Source: Callipepla californica brunnescens (Eukaryota > Chordata > Aves > Galliformes > Odontophoridae). From it: 64,000 bases of DNA. Of this stretch, positions 13,997-25,722 are shown piece by piece. The first letter of the stretch is position 1; every line of letters begins with the position of its first letter. A program made the position numbers and the translations under genes. The DNA lies in assembly GCA_023055505.1 (NCBI GenBank), contig JALIRH010000001.1:7752467-7816466 (forward strand), in the 5' to 3' direction. A model generated the notes under the pieces. The model ran no database searches. It worked only from the letters and a program-made list of their open reading frames with translations, and had not been told where the DNA came from.

Positions 13997-14763
13997 CTGA
14001 AGTAAAAACACATATAATTGAAAATGTGTTAATATTTCCACACAAAATTCCAACAGGAAAAGTCAGTAAATAAATAAATAAATAAATATTCACATGCTGG
14101 AATCAAAAGCTGCACGGATTACAGTATTAGTTAGCTTCACCATCCTCAGTGAAGAACCTATGTTAGTACAAGTTACTACTGTATAACATTGCTACAGTTC
14201 TTCTTGAGTGCTATTTTTCTCAAGAGGCAATGTCAGAAAGAAGACATTTAATCTTTTCTACCCTACTAGGTTATCTCCTTGTCAAGGAACACTCCAAGAT
14301 TACAGTAATGTAAGAAGAATGTCAACTATTCTCCATCATTTTCAAAAACTCAGAAAACCAGCACGTGTCTAAAGGATGTTACTTTAATTCCCAATATTAC
14401 AAGTGTCCTTGGCTGTTAAAACTGAATAGGTTATTTAAGAATGCACTGAAGTTCATGCATACTGGTAACCATTTTCCATGACCTATTAGCATATACGACA
14501 CATAAAAGAAGACACTCAAATTAAAATCTTTCTTCAAGTATCTTGTCAAATCAGTCTTTAACACTGTTAAAATCAGAATCTGGAAAACAGTGCTTTCTAG
14601 TGGCAGATCTAGTTGGAAAGAATCAACTTAATCTTTCAAAAACTATTTGCAGAAGAGAAAAAGAATTCTGGTGAATGACCTGAAGAGTTACAATTTCAAA
14701 CATTTGCACGGAATGTAAGGAGCCCAAAATGCAGGTTTTAAAAAGAATCCAAAAACTTCTTAC
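13997..14763 (-). other. BRD1 intron 6
   Basis: This intron of 0.77 kb (phase 1) includes an AAAT tetranucleotide run at 14067-14088, near the acceptor side of the downstream exon. No exon or mobile element is recognised. Confidence 0.8.
14067..14088. repeat. AAAT tetranucleotide repeat
   Basis: About five TAAA units, 70 bp upstream of BRD1 exon 7 on the minus strand, a candidate microsatellite. Confidence 0.9.
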
Positions 14764-15076
14764 CATCTTCCCAAGAGAAAGGCTGTGGTGACTCAAGTTT
14801 AGGCCGTTCAGGTAAGTGCATTCCAGTTTCATTATCATAACCAATTCCTTCAGCATCTCTCCTAGCTTGCCTGAGAACAACACCTCCTTGATCTCTTAAC
14901 CGCACTGCAGCTCTATAGAATATTGTGTCTTTTGCATTGTACTTCATACAGTTATCTATGATAAGATTGAAGTCTTCTTCAAATTCACTGAGGTTTCTAT
15001 AGCCTTGAGCATCTAACCGTTTTCGCATGGTAGAGAAATCCATAGGATGCTTAATATGATCCAAATAGTCTGGAAC
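14764..15076 (-). CDS. BRD1: BRD1 coding exon 6: bromodomain core
   Basis: This 313 bp exon runs from TTGAAG|GTTCCA to GAAGATG|GTAAGA and is phase 0 to 1. It encodes residues 596-699 plus one base of Val700. [14 protein letters not shown] is the end of the ZA loop and helix A; the conserved acetyl-lysine-anchoring Asn is N642 in CMKYNAKD, and helices B and C run through [13 protein letters not shown] to about residue 668. A linker with HLPERP and PFSWED follows, as in human BRD1. All the usual bromodomain landmarks are intact, so a functional acetyl-lysine reader is expected. Confidence 0.97.
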
Positions 15077-15827
15077 CTTCAAATAAATATTTAGATCAGT
15101 GGGTAAAAGCATAATAAAATTTTCTTGATATATCAGCTATCAACTGTTCCACGTGTTTTAACAAAGTAACAGCTCAAATCAATAAATGCAAAATATATCT
15201 GAGAACATCTTGAGATGAAAAGTTACATACCAACAGAACATTACATATTACAAGACTTTGCATTCTGTGTAACAAAACACAGCTCTACTAATGGATGCTG
15301 AAACTATTTGTTTTTAGAATTCCTGTATGCACATGACTATATGAATACAAATGTATTTATACATGGATAATAGATACGTACATGTATAAATGTCATGTAC
15401 ATATGCAAATATACACACAAACATACACAAAGAGACTATATATACATATTCTATATCTATCTGTATCTACTTTCAGAGTAAATGAAAAGGAATTTTACCT
15501 CCAAGTAAGAATACAGTATCCACATTTCAATTTTTAAGACTCTGCTCAAACTTGCTGTATCAAATAATCATACAGCAGGAGATGAGTACTATCAGTGTAG
15601 AATACTGCCACTTCCTTCTGCCCAAGTATTCACCAGAAACTGCTTTGGCGTATGAACACACTTTCATAGCAGGAAGTTATAAAACAAAAGGTATCGGAAT
15701 TGAGATTAGAAGCTAACAGTGCTACCAACTATGTGATGCAACAATCTGCTGCTTCTACTGTGGTGCCACCAAGTCATAGCTAAATGTTCAGAAAGCAATC
15801 TGAAAAAAACCTGAGCTTGAAACATAC
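15077..15827 (-). other. BRD1 intron 5
   Basis: This intron of 0.75 kb (phase 0) has donor GTATGT and acceptor TTGAAG. It contains a stretch rich in TATA/ACATA words near 15330-15460. Nothing else is recognised. Confidence 0.8.
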
Positions 15828-15956
15828 CTCCTTAAGGTTCACTGGCTGAGCAAATATACGAGCAGAATCCTTTTCCTGCAGCTGATCCAGGACTGATCGA
15901 AGAAGAACAGTGAATGGAGTAAGCTGAAGTTCCATAGCAACCTGCTCAATCTTGAC
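15828..15956 (-). CDS. BRD1: BRD1 coding exon 5: start of bromodomain
   Basis: This exon of 129 bp (phase 0 to 0) sits between TTTTTTAG|GTCAAG and AAGGAG|GTATGT. It encodes residues 553-595, [12 protein letters not shown] through [12 protein letters not shown]. This is the first helix (Z) and the ZA loop of the bromodomain. The IFAQPV motif (586-591) occupies the place of the WPF shelf of BET bromodomains, as is usual in BRPF proteins. The bromodomain binds acetyl-lysine on histone tails. The sequence differs from human BRD1 at only a few conservative places that I can recall. Confidence 0.96.
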
Positions 15957-16887
15957 CTAAAAAAGTAATGAAAAATAAACAATTGCGTATTTATTAAAAT
16001 ACTGTTTCAATGTAAGTTGTCTTGCAGCAGAACATCAGATACGAAGCACTATATAAAACTGCTTCAGCTGAAACAGAAAATAAGTTTTCAAAACTAACGT
16101 TTCTACATCTTAACACTACTTTCAGCATCATCACTTTGAATTGGTATGATATATGTTTACAGTTAATGACTTTATAAAAATTATTCTTATTCCTTTGTTG
16201 CAGACTCAGTTTCAACTCCAGCTGCCCGGCTCAAATTTTTATTTTAAGTACAATGAGTTTTGCAGCATTTTTAATCTCAAATCTTTATTTGAAAAGTTGT
16301 TAAATAAGAACAGGTCCATATTTGTGAAGAAAAAAAATAATCAAGAATTCAAAAGTAACTTTTAAACTTAAGCTTCAAATCTCAACAATAAAATACTTTC
16401 ATTATGGCAAAACCAAATTCTTATGACATATCAATGGCATGAATGTATATACACTTAAACACATTAAGTGAGTTTCACAACAAAGAACAATTAGACTTTA
16501 AAGGGAATCTTGTTGCTTTCATAGTTTTTATATAAAAATGTTATCTTTCTGCAGTACCACTTCTTCATCTTAATCCCAGCTATGTTAACTCTGTAATGTC
16601 CTAACAGTTAGATAGTGTAATTTGTCAGAAAAATGAAGATGCACTATTCAATAAAGGCTTTTCAATCAGGAAAATGTGATGATTAAATTTTCCACAGTTC
16701 CTCAGAAATTAAATAACTTTGAAAATATAGCTGAATGGCTTGTTAAGCAATTGCATATATTTTAATCAGCATGTGTGTGAGTGCACACACAAACAGCACG
16801 ATCTTTGTACTGCAAAAACTGTGTGAGAATACTTAGTCATCTTTTCTTCAGAAAGGTTTCACGGAATTAAAATGGTACTCCATTTAC
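15957..16887 (-). other. BRD1 intron 4
   Basis: This intron of 0.93 kb (phase 0) runs from GTAAAT to TTTTTTAG. It is AT-rich, with no repeat or exon that I recognise. Confidence 0.8.
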
Positions 16888-17019
16888 CTGTTCTCTTTTT
16901 AACTTTTCACGCTTACGTATTAGTTCAATCAATAAGCGTGCCCTTTCAAGATCATGACGCAGCCTTTGCCAGTACTTCAATTTCTCTTTTAAGGCTTGCA
17001 TTTCTTCATCATCTTCTCT
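16888..17019 (-). CDS. BRD1: BRD1 coding exon 4
   Basis: This symmetric 132 bp exon (phase 0 to 0) lies between TTCTTAG|AGAGAA and GAACAG|GTAAAT. It encodes 44 residues (509-552), beginning [20 protein letters not shown] and ending KREKLKREQ. The heptad-like alternation of Leu/Ile with charged residues predicts a helical or coiled-coil segment just before the bromodomain. In BRPF proteins this region helps assemble ING5 and MEAF6; that is family knowledge. The match to BRD1 is close. The exon being a multiple of three means that skipping would keep frame, but I see no sign that it is alternatively used. Confidence 0.96.
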
Positions 17020-17404
17020 CTAAGAAAAGAATCAAAAGATTTTCAGGAAGTGAACAAAACTAATCACTTTCTGTAAGCTAGTTTTATACACAATTCCAGA
17101 AATGTATTCACAGCAAAGATGAAACTGCGTTGGTTTTTGCTTGTTTGTTTGGTTTGTTTTTGTTTTGTTTTTTTTTAAATAGAGTACTTGGTAGTAAGCT
17201 TCATAGTACAGTTATTCTATTTTTCAGCTGTCTAACTGAAAGCAAAATTTATATAACTGAAAACCAACCCCATAATTAAGGTTATTTACATAAGAAAAGC
17301 AATACAGCAAATAACAAACCAGTAGAATAAGCAGCTGTAAAAAGAGATACAGTATTGTCGCATCAGAACCCAAACTAGGAGAACTAGTTCTGAAGTAGTC
17401 AGGC

Positions 17405-17452
17405 AACTGATGGTCTTTTTAGGCCCCTTCCAACCAAACTATTCATTCTAAT
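17405..17452 (+). mobile_element. CR1 LINE 3'-end fragment
   Basis: The words CTGATGGTCTTTTTAGG, CCCCTTCCAACC and CTATTCATTCTA correspond to the conserved 3' tail of avian CR1 (GATGATCTTTAAGGTCCCTTCCAACCC followed by ATTCTATG). It is a short, diverged scrap, sense on plus, lying antisense inside BRD1 intron 3. Confidence 0.6.
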
Positions 17453-18042
17453 ATCACCAGCTTCTTCAGAAGCATCAAATAAACCTGCTAAAAACAAGTT
17501 CTCCCTGTGCTCAACACAGTCCACCTCTGCCACTTCCAGCAGCGTAAGGACATGTTTCTAACAGCAACGTAACCATTATGACTTCTGAATACAGGAAATG
17601 AAAAACAGCTTCTCACGTAACTTCAAACAGTACTACAAATGAGCACTGTAATGATACAACAGTGACCTGGACAACAGATTTATTATTTCGCTGTTGTTGG
17701 AAAAAGTGTTTAAGTACCTGTAGTACTTAGTTTGATCTGTATACGCAGAAAACAGCCTCTACTGTTTTGTTTTTTTTTTTAACTATTTTTCATAAGAAAA
17801 AGCAGGACGTTGGAATAATAACCACAGTATCCAAGAGGGAGTTGTAATTCACCAGAAAAAGGCTGTTAGGAAGTACAATTCCTGACAGTGGTACCAAATA
17901 CAGAAAATAAACGTTCTTTAAAGGATTACTATTCTTCAAATGAATATCTTAACCAAGAATCCCAGAAGAAATGAATAGCTTTGTATGCTTGCCCAGAACT
18001 AGCATAATGCAATATATATGTGATATTGTTTCTTTCGATGTT

Positions 18043-18067
18043 ATTTGTTTGTTTTAAACAAACAAAT
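18043..18067. repeat. Inverted repeat, 12 bp arms around one base
   Basis: ATTTGTTTGTTT and AAACAAACAAAT are perfect complements around a single T, in BRD1 intron 3. It looks like a TTTG run facing a CAAA run. Confidence 0.9.
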
Positions 18068-20855
18068 GATAAATAAATTCCACCAGTTATAAAAACTAAA
18101 AGATGGAGGATTAAGGAAAACTGGCTAAGTAGGTGAACAATAACTACACGTTACAAACTGTGACATTCATCAAAAACATCCCTAATAGAACGTAATTATA
18201 GCCCTGTAAAGGAACTGTGTGCAACTTTTCTGCCAGAAGGTTCTGAAAATAAAATTGCAAAAAAAAAAAAAAAAACGGCAGTTTAAAAATAGCTAACACA
18301 TATGTGAGTGCTGAGCGATCTACCCGGTATTTTAGCACTTTATACATCTCGGAAAAGGAAAGGCAAGTAGCTGTAGAAGCTATGAAGTCTGTTTTATCCA
18401 AATCTCTGTCTTCACTGAGATTGAAAATCTTTTAACTGCCAGCTAGCTCTGTATACCAGTAATCTAGTAACAAAAGCTCATTCCCCTTTTCAAAAAAACC
18501 CACAATGACTGAAAAGTTGTAACTAAAATTTTCTACTTCCCTTTCCCAACATCTATTTCTACTGACAATCTTTCCTTAAAGAAGACATAATAGTTTAACC
18601 GCTGAAGATCATATTTCCAATTTTGACAGAAGTACAAATACTACTATTCACATTTTCAATTCCTTACAATTCCCAGAGATTCACTGAATCAGGATATGAT
18701 TCTGTTTGCTTCCAGCCATATAATAGTCTGCTCTTTTGCCCTGTGTAATTGCACAATTCATCAAATTAGGGAACTGATCCTGCCAGAAGTCAACAAAAGC
18801 ATACTAGTTTTAAGGTGGGTCAGGAAACCAAAATACAGCAAGAAAAGAACGCTACTCTGTTAGAGCAGGCCTGAAGTAGTTCATTTGAAACTTAAGTACT
18901 TAACTAAATACGAAGGTGCAGTTGCACTAAAAAAATGTTATTTTTAAGATTTTATTTTTAATTGAATCAGTTGTTTCACCTGATACAGACTCATGCATTA
19001 GACAAACATTTCTTCCCTAAGATACATTAAAATCTGCTGATGTGACCCAAACTATCAGCAATGCTTTGGTTATTTTTTTTTTGTTGGGCATACATACACT
19101 CCCTTCTTTAAAATCACTTTGGCTCACAGTTTAATACTGAGCCTCCAATTTTGCATCACCACTATGCAAAGTAATGCTTACAGTTATACTAGCTGACATC
19201 AACCTCCTTTACACTTCATTATCTGACATGTAACACATGCCTCAATTAAAAATGAATTCAGGCAAGCTGGAAAGAGTTGTTAGAGTACTAGTTTCCATTA
19301 CCTGACCTGTGACAATTTTGAATAAATGTTTATTTTAAAAGTTTTACTTCACAAAAACTTTCTGACAAGCAAATTTTCATACGACTGTCTCATTAAGTCT
19401 TCCTCCAAACTTCTATTTCTATACCAAACCCAGAAACAAGTTCTTGCTGGCAAAAAATTAAATTCAGAAACTGTGACATTTTCTGATCACAATTTAGTTC
19501 TTGATGAACACCAAGCACTGCATTGTCTAGAGAAGCTAAAACCAACAATGTTAAGAGAGACATATTTCTAAGTCACACAGATCATGTATCAATTGAGAAC
19601 TGATCTTCAGCATCATCTCCCACCATAAATGATACGTTACCAATTGCTGAGTAACAGTAGGAGCACTATCACTGCACCAACAAATCACTTATGCTGGATG
19701 TGAATATACAGGGACAGCCTCACTGCTGACAAGGACTGTAACTTAACAGGAGCCAGACAGAATAGTCTGCATCTTGATCAGTTCTATTAAGGTTTCTGCT
19801 ATTACTCATAAGCCGGACAAAAACATTTTGTGACTGCAACCTGTGTTCTTACTAAAATCCTCACTGCAGACACGACTTTCATCAGCATGACTTTCTACTT
19901 CTACATTCCAAACAGCAGCTTTTGAACAACCTTACTATAGCAGCAACAGTAACACTTTGACACCTCATTTTTGCTGAAAAATTAATTTAAGTACTGAAAA
20001 AAATAAAATAATGGGGCTGCAAGTTTTAAAAATTCCAATACCTTTCATGATATTCTAGGCAATGAAAGAAGTGAAAGTATAAATCATTCTTTCAGAGGTT
20101 TCCTTGTTCCTTCAGCAGGTGAGGTGTTACACATGCCAAGATATTAGGGGTTTAGGGCTGCTCACTGATACATCATCACCTTCAAAAGCATATCATTACT
20201 GAGCTCTAACGCGTGGTCATTAAGTAATGTGAAACCATGGAATGCTTCTTCCCCCACCAAATCTGTTCTAGTAAACAAACATTACATAGAGACCACAAAT
20301 GCCTTCTGCTTGACGTCTTGAAATCACTTTCAAGATTTTGACTGGTAAATGCACATAGCCTTAAGCTATTTAAAGGGATTTTTTTTAGATAGGATGCATT
20401 TTACTTGAATAAAGCTTCAGCATGAATTCATGCTTGTCTGTAACTCCACTGAGCTGTGTCAAAAGTGAATCTAGAAGTTAAACCAACAGATCCTTGAACT
20501 TCATATCTTGTTTCTTGGTTCTGTTATAACCAAAAAATGTCAACAGAAAGGTTCAAACTTGAATGCCATAAACCAGTACGTTTCATCTTTACTCCATAAA
20601 AATTACTGATTTTCTCTTGTCAAGGAGGAACAGTGCTTTGAATCTTTTAATGAATTTTAGAAATATCATTTCTTTGCTTTGATTTTATGAACTCCTAGAA
20701 CACTGAGGAATTATTTCAGAAAAGCACAACTCTAATCAATGAATAAACTCTGACCAGTGTAAATAAGATAGCTTTGGTGAATATTTTAAAAACGTGTAAA
20801 ACACATTTACATTATTTTGTAAAACACGTAGTCAAACATAAAGCTATCTAATCAA

Positions 20856-20871
20856 ATATATATATATATAT
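20856..20871. repeat. AT dinucleotide repeat
   Basis: Eight AT units in BRD1 intron 3, a likely microsatellite. Confidence 0.9.
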
Positions 20872-21016
20872 CACAATTTAAAAGAAATAAATATTGTCAC
20901 CTCAACTTTTAACTGGACATTAAAAATAAGGTAAAGCTTTTACTCATTGCTGAATAAGATTAAGTTTTTATTTGGTGCTAGGTTCCTGTTAATTTTTTTA
21001 CTCTTGTGTCACGTAC

Positions 21017-21173
21017 CTGTTGTGTGTTTCGTTGTGACTGCAAACTGGACTGCAGCCTTCTCAACAGAGGAACACCATTCCTAGACAGCCTTTTAAGCAA
21101 CCAGTAACTGTGCACTCGTTCAACAAACTGCTTCTTCCGCTGAATGGCCACCTGATTCATAATCTTATTTAAT
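21017..21173 (-). CDS. BRD1: BRD1 coding exon 3
   Basis: This 157 bp exon lies between acceptor TTTTAG|ATTAAA and donor CAACAG|GTACGT. It enters in phase 2 and leaves in phase 0, completing Arg456 and encoding residues 457-508. The basic, helical stretch ([14 protein letters not shown], then [17 protein letters not shown]) is characteristic of BRPF-family proteins, linking the PHD module to the central coiled region that helps contact ING and MEAF6 subunits; the contact role is known from the family, not visible here. The exon boundary falls after Gln-Gln, with the next exon opening at Arg-Glu, which agrees with the human protein at this point. Confidence 0.96.
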
Positions 21174-24100
21174 CTAAAACAGAAAAATTGATATTGTATT
21201 TTTTTCCAGCAAATCGTAAAACGTATTTGTCTACAGAAGTTAAACATCAGGCATATAAATATAAATGAATCATGAAGCAATAGCAGTGATCACCACAATT
21301 CAATCAATTACATCACTTTCAGTACAGTTACCTCTTAGTAGTAGACTACAATCAAATATACCACCTTGATACCATATTTCTATCAAATATGTTAAGGTAC
21401 TTTAATGCTAACTGATCCAAAAGGACATAAATCTTTACACGATCGTTAATTTTCTCAATAACAATCCCAATTTAAGGCACAGAATAAATTTTAATGTGCA
21501 TTTTAGAATAATTTTCTTATTGAAAATAAAAAATAAAGCTTGACAATATCTTCACACAGAATTAGCAGTTTATTTAAAAGACAATACATCTTCAAAAAGT
21601 ACAAAAAAAAACTTGGTGGTTGCAGAAGTTTATCTCTGTATGATACTAAAGCTTTTGCAAATTTAACATGAGATGTCCCAATGTACCAACCATCTCTACT
21701 ATTAAGAGGATTGTTCATTCCTTTGAGGGCAAGGGTGAGGCAGAGAGAGAAAAGGATTTCCCTTGAGCTGGATGTAAAACAGTTACAGAAAGGACAATAC
21801 AAATGAACAGAAATCTGCTAATTCTTCCTGCAGTATATTTCCTGCAGGAAAATTATTCAATGCATAACCATAGAGTTATCAAAGATTGTCCAGATGAATG
21901 TAATAGCAAACCAAGCAAAATTAAGTTCAAGAGAAATCTCTGATTTGTAGGATACTACCATGAAACATTTAAATAAAAATTCTAAGCACGCACATGAGTA
22001 TTTTTCAGTTTTTCCCTTTTAGTATTAGGAATAAAGCAGCATCTCAGCTAAGTGTCAGAAGAAATGTATTCAAATACCTAAATAAAATGTAAAGTTGTGA
22101 GTAAGCCTAGAGAAAAATGATTCCCAGCTGTTTTTTGCTATGCACAAGGTAAGGTGCAGTAGGTCTACTCAATATAGCTACAGAACTTTCAGTCACCATA
22201 GAGCACAGGCAATGCCAACACAGGTCTTCCAAATACAGTGTCATTGTGTCCTTTGTTTCTTCAGTATTCTTGACGAATTCTAACTTAACCTAAAGGAGTT
22301 TTAGAAAGTCTGAACTCTTTTGTTCACTCAAGAGTCTATCCTGAAAAAAACAGGCCTTGATGTGACCATAATAAACTTCAAACACAACTGAAACAGTTAA
22401 TTATACAATTAAAAAAAAATAATAATAATACAAAAACCAAAAAACAAACAACAGCCAATCAACCACCACAAAACAAACAAACAAGCGAAATTACTGTCAT
22501 GTCACTCTCTTGGAAACAGCAAAACCCACTGAACCGAGTCAAACAATGCAGCCAAGTATACACCTGGAGAGATCTCAGAATCATAACTCTATACGAAGCA
22601 AAGTACATTGGCTTGATGCCCATCAGATGTGGCAAGAGTAAGCAAACATCTTTAATTATAGCTTCAAGTACATTTGCCCATTCACATAATGAACCATTCT
22701 TTTCTGAGATAATTACGATAGTGAAGTGTTAGAATAAGCTTAGAAGAGATGCTTGCAGAAGATATCCAGCTTTCAAAATACAAACAGAAGGTAGTAGCTC
22801 GCTGCAAAAACTACCTAGCAAGCTGTAGCAATCTACTGTTCTCTACCTACGCTTCAAATAAAACCAAACACTGGCTGCTCATATTTCATTTAGACACCAC
22901 ACTTTAGCAGTAGCAATATACTGCAAATCACCTGTCTATTTCTCAAAATACAGAGATTAGACCTTTGCCACATGAAGAGCCTCCACAAAGCAGATGATCT
23001 TAATGATACGTTACATCTGCTGTTAGACCCTAAAACCCCACTAACTATAGCATAGATATCTGATCAGCTTTTTGCTTAGTCAGATGTTCCCATGAAGACT
23101 TTTACCGTCTAAAACACTTAGATTTTGACAGATGATATGACCACTTGGGGAAAATAAGATTGGATACACCTTCTGCTGTAGAACCCTAGAAGTAGCACAG
23201 GCAGATTGATTCAAGCTTTTTGAGGCTCCCATTCTTGACATAGCTTCCTCATCTGAAAAGTGTGCCTCATGCTCACAAAGCTACATTCAGCTGTGCTGAA
23301 CTTGAATGCTTACACGAAATTTAGCATGCTATGTACCAAACTTGAACTAGCTTCTTTCTGCTTCATGAGCTAGAATTGAAGTCTGAAAGTTTAAAAGTAA
23401 TTTCTCAAACAATTTTTTTTAAATCCTTTGAGATCTTGAAGGAGCTTGCTGCACATTCACACCCATTGCCCCAAGAGATGTTAAAGAAATTATAGAATAG
23501 TGAGGGGGAAAAAAAAACAAAACAAAAACAAACAAAAAAAAAAACATAAAAAAAACCCAAAAACTTAATTCAAGGCAGATAAGAGAAATATGTTAGAAGA
23601 GTATGTAGTTTTGCAATCCAGGATCTGACTTGCACAAGACAGGACTAACTGGTAGCACTGTCAAATCCCCCAGAAAGAAGTGAGACTTGCAGAGGAAGGC
23701 AGGTCACCTCCCAGAACTACACAAAATTCCACAGTGCTTTATCTTTAGAAATAACAGACAAGACTCACTACCTTGAACAGTTTGGGTTTTGGTTTGTTTT
23801 TTTTTTTCTTATTGTATACATATCTGTTGAGACTGTGAAAGAAACAAGGTTACTATTTCAGAGATCTCACAACCATGGAAATGTAGGAACATGCATTTTG
23901 AAGTCAATACCAGAAGTATCATTTCCACAATCATAAGTGACCTTTCGTATCTCAGAAGCAAAAACAAACAAACAAACAAAACTATACCTAAAGCGATCAC
24001 AGAAAGGAAGCAAAAGAGATCAGAACTGTCCGTGCTGGCCATGTTTCTCAGATAAAAGGGAATTTGCTAACGTGAAATGCCCAAGAAGCCTTGTGAAATG

Positions 24101-24597
24101 GACCATGTTAAATACTAAACATCTTCCTTTCTAAATATTTAAAGCATTAACAGCTAAACCCAGAGCAGAACAAGTGGTGCTTCCATGACATCTGCTATGC
24201 CTTGTTAGACCAGTTACAGTCTTAAAACAGAGGTACTCAGTTTCAGGTTGATAAAACTGACAGTAACAATGCATGAACTGACACTCCAAGCCAGCCATTT
24301 TCTTAAGCAACTTCGTCTGACCACTGCAGCCTTTTGGATGCTCTGACATCACCAGGCATACTCTACTCTCTGTACTCCTTACATTCCAAAATTACAGATA
24401 CAAGAACATTTTTCAGAACTATGGTACTGATGCCACAGACAACTGGGAAAGCTGACACAGTACCCTTGTATCCAACTGTAAAGCACTGCAATATGCAGTA
24501 CAAACAACACCAACAGCCTACAATCCCTGCTTATCTTTTAGAGAGGTACTTTTTCAGTGGAAGCTTTCCAACACCAGCTGTATGGGAACTGCTGAAT

Positions 24598-24812
24598 CAC
24601 GGCCTGAACCACTGATTAATCACCTGAGGCGAGCACTGAGTCAGCTGCAGGAGCACAGGTGAAGGCAATGCACCTGTGTGACTGGAAGGGGTGGAGTCTG
24701 GCTCCACCTCTCCCAGATCCCATTTAAGGGCTGACCACCACTAGGGGAAAGATCTCTTCTTAGAGATCCCTCCTCTGTGTAGTTATCAGCAGACCTCAAC
24801 CATCTGGAAAAG
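24598..24812 (+). promoter_or_regulatory. Hairpin-rich promoter-like element, possible solo LTR or other repeat
   Basis: This 0.2 kb stretch is more GC-rich than its surroundings and holds, in order, a 10 bp palindrome TGATTAATCA (24613-24622), inverted CACAGGTG/CACCTGTG (24654-24661 and 24671-24678), a perfect 6 bp stem GTGGAG/CTCCAC (24691-24707), an A/T box CATTTAAGG near 24721, a perfect 7 bp stem GATCTCT/AGAGATC with a 4-base loop (24751-24768), and a consensus donor GAAAAG|GTGAGC (exon side ends at 24812). The order resembles promoter, transcript start and donor, on the strand opposite BRD1. It may be a dispersed avian repeat such as an LTR; I cannot name a family. Confidence 0.35.
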
Positions 24813-25660
24813 GTGAGCCTCTCTTTATTTACTGGTTGTCCGTTTACCATCCAGATAAGACCAGCAAAATATATCATCTTCCTCACTATTTTCTCTGAAT
24901 ACTATTCTTTAGGGTTATCCACGCAATACCAGCTTTCAAAACCTGAAGCTACAGTCTAGCTGAGGGTGAACTACAGTATTAAAAATACAGCCCATTTACA
25001 AAAACAACAGAAGGATCACAAGAGAAGTGTTACATTTCAAAAGTGAAAGACTCAAATAATGTAAATTAAATTGAAACTTAATATACGTCTTCAGTGAGAT
25101 CTTTTTTTCAATCAATTGCTTACATCAATCCACTCCTCAGATGAAGAGGTTTGACGTCTATCCTGCCAACAGTGGTAGTGCTCAATGCACTGGTCAAAGA
25201 ACAGTAGTAAACAGTAACACTCAGACCTATATTTCTTCTTTCTTTTTTTTTTTTTTAGTTAAATATCTAATATACTTTTCTCCAACCCAAGAAATTTGCT
25301 GCAGTCATAGTAGCAAAGTCACAGCTTACTCCTTCCTACTCACAACTGCCTTCCTCTCCCAGTTTCAGCTACATGTCACTGTGGCAGCTATGACAGTTAC
25401 AAGAAAGAGTGAAAACAGAGTCTTTGGTGACTAACTAAGCAGAAGTTTCACACAGGAAAACTGCCACTTTTCTATTACTCATCTCTACTAGCTCTGCAGA
25501 CCACACTTGCTTTCTAACCTCACAGATAAGAGTTTTAAGTATTCTAATAACTGAAGACTTCTACAGTATCTCTCTGTCCTGAAGTTTTGAAATTATAAAC
25601 CAGAGAGAAAATTTTCATAATAAAGCTAAGGACATTATTTTTCCAGCATTACTGTAGGAA

Positions 25661-25722
25661 CTCTAGCAGAAGTCTTCACATAAGAATCAGTCTCTAGCAG
25701 AAGTCTTCACATAAGAATCAGT
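25661..25722. repeat. Tandem duplication, 2 x 31 bp, perfect
   Basis: Unit CTCTAGCAGAAGTCTTCACA followed by 11 more bases occurs at 25661-25691 and again, identically, at 25692-25722, inside BRD1 intron 2. Identity implies a young duplication. Confidence 0.95.

Larger units (their letters stand above)
17020..21016 (-). other. BRD1 intron 3
   Basis: This phase 0 intron of about 4.0 kb has donor GTACGT and acceptor TTCTTAG. It includes an AT dinucleotide run (20856-20871), a 25 bp near-perfect inverted repeat (18043-18067) and a sense-oriented CR1 3' scrap near 17405-17452. There is no other recognisable content. Confidence 0.8.

Noticed and set aside
21838..21851. 14 bp palindrome TTTCCTGCAGGAAA
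   Set aside because: Could be a STAT- or ETS-like dimer site but has no supporting context in mid-intron.
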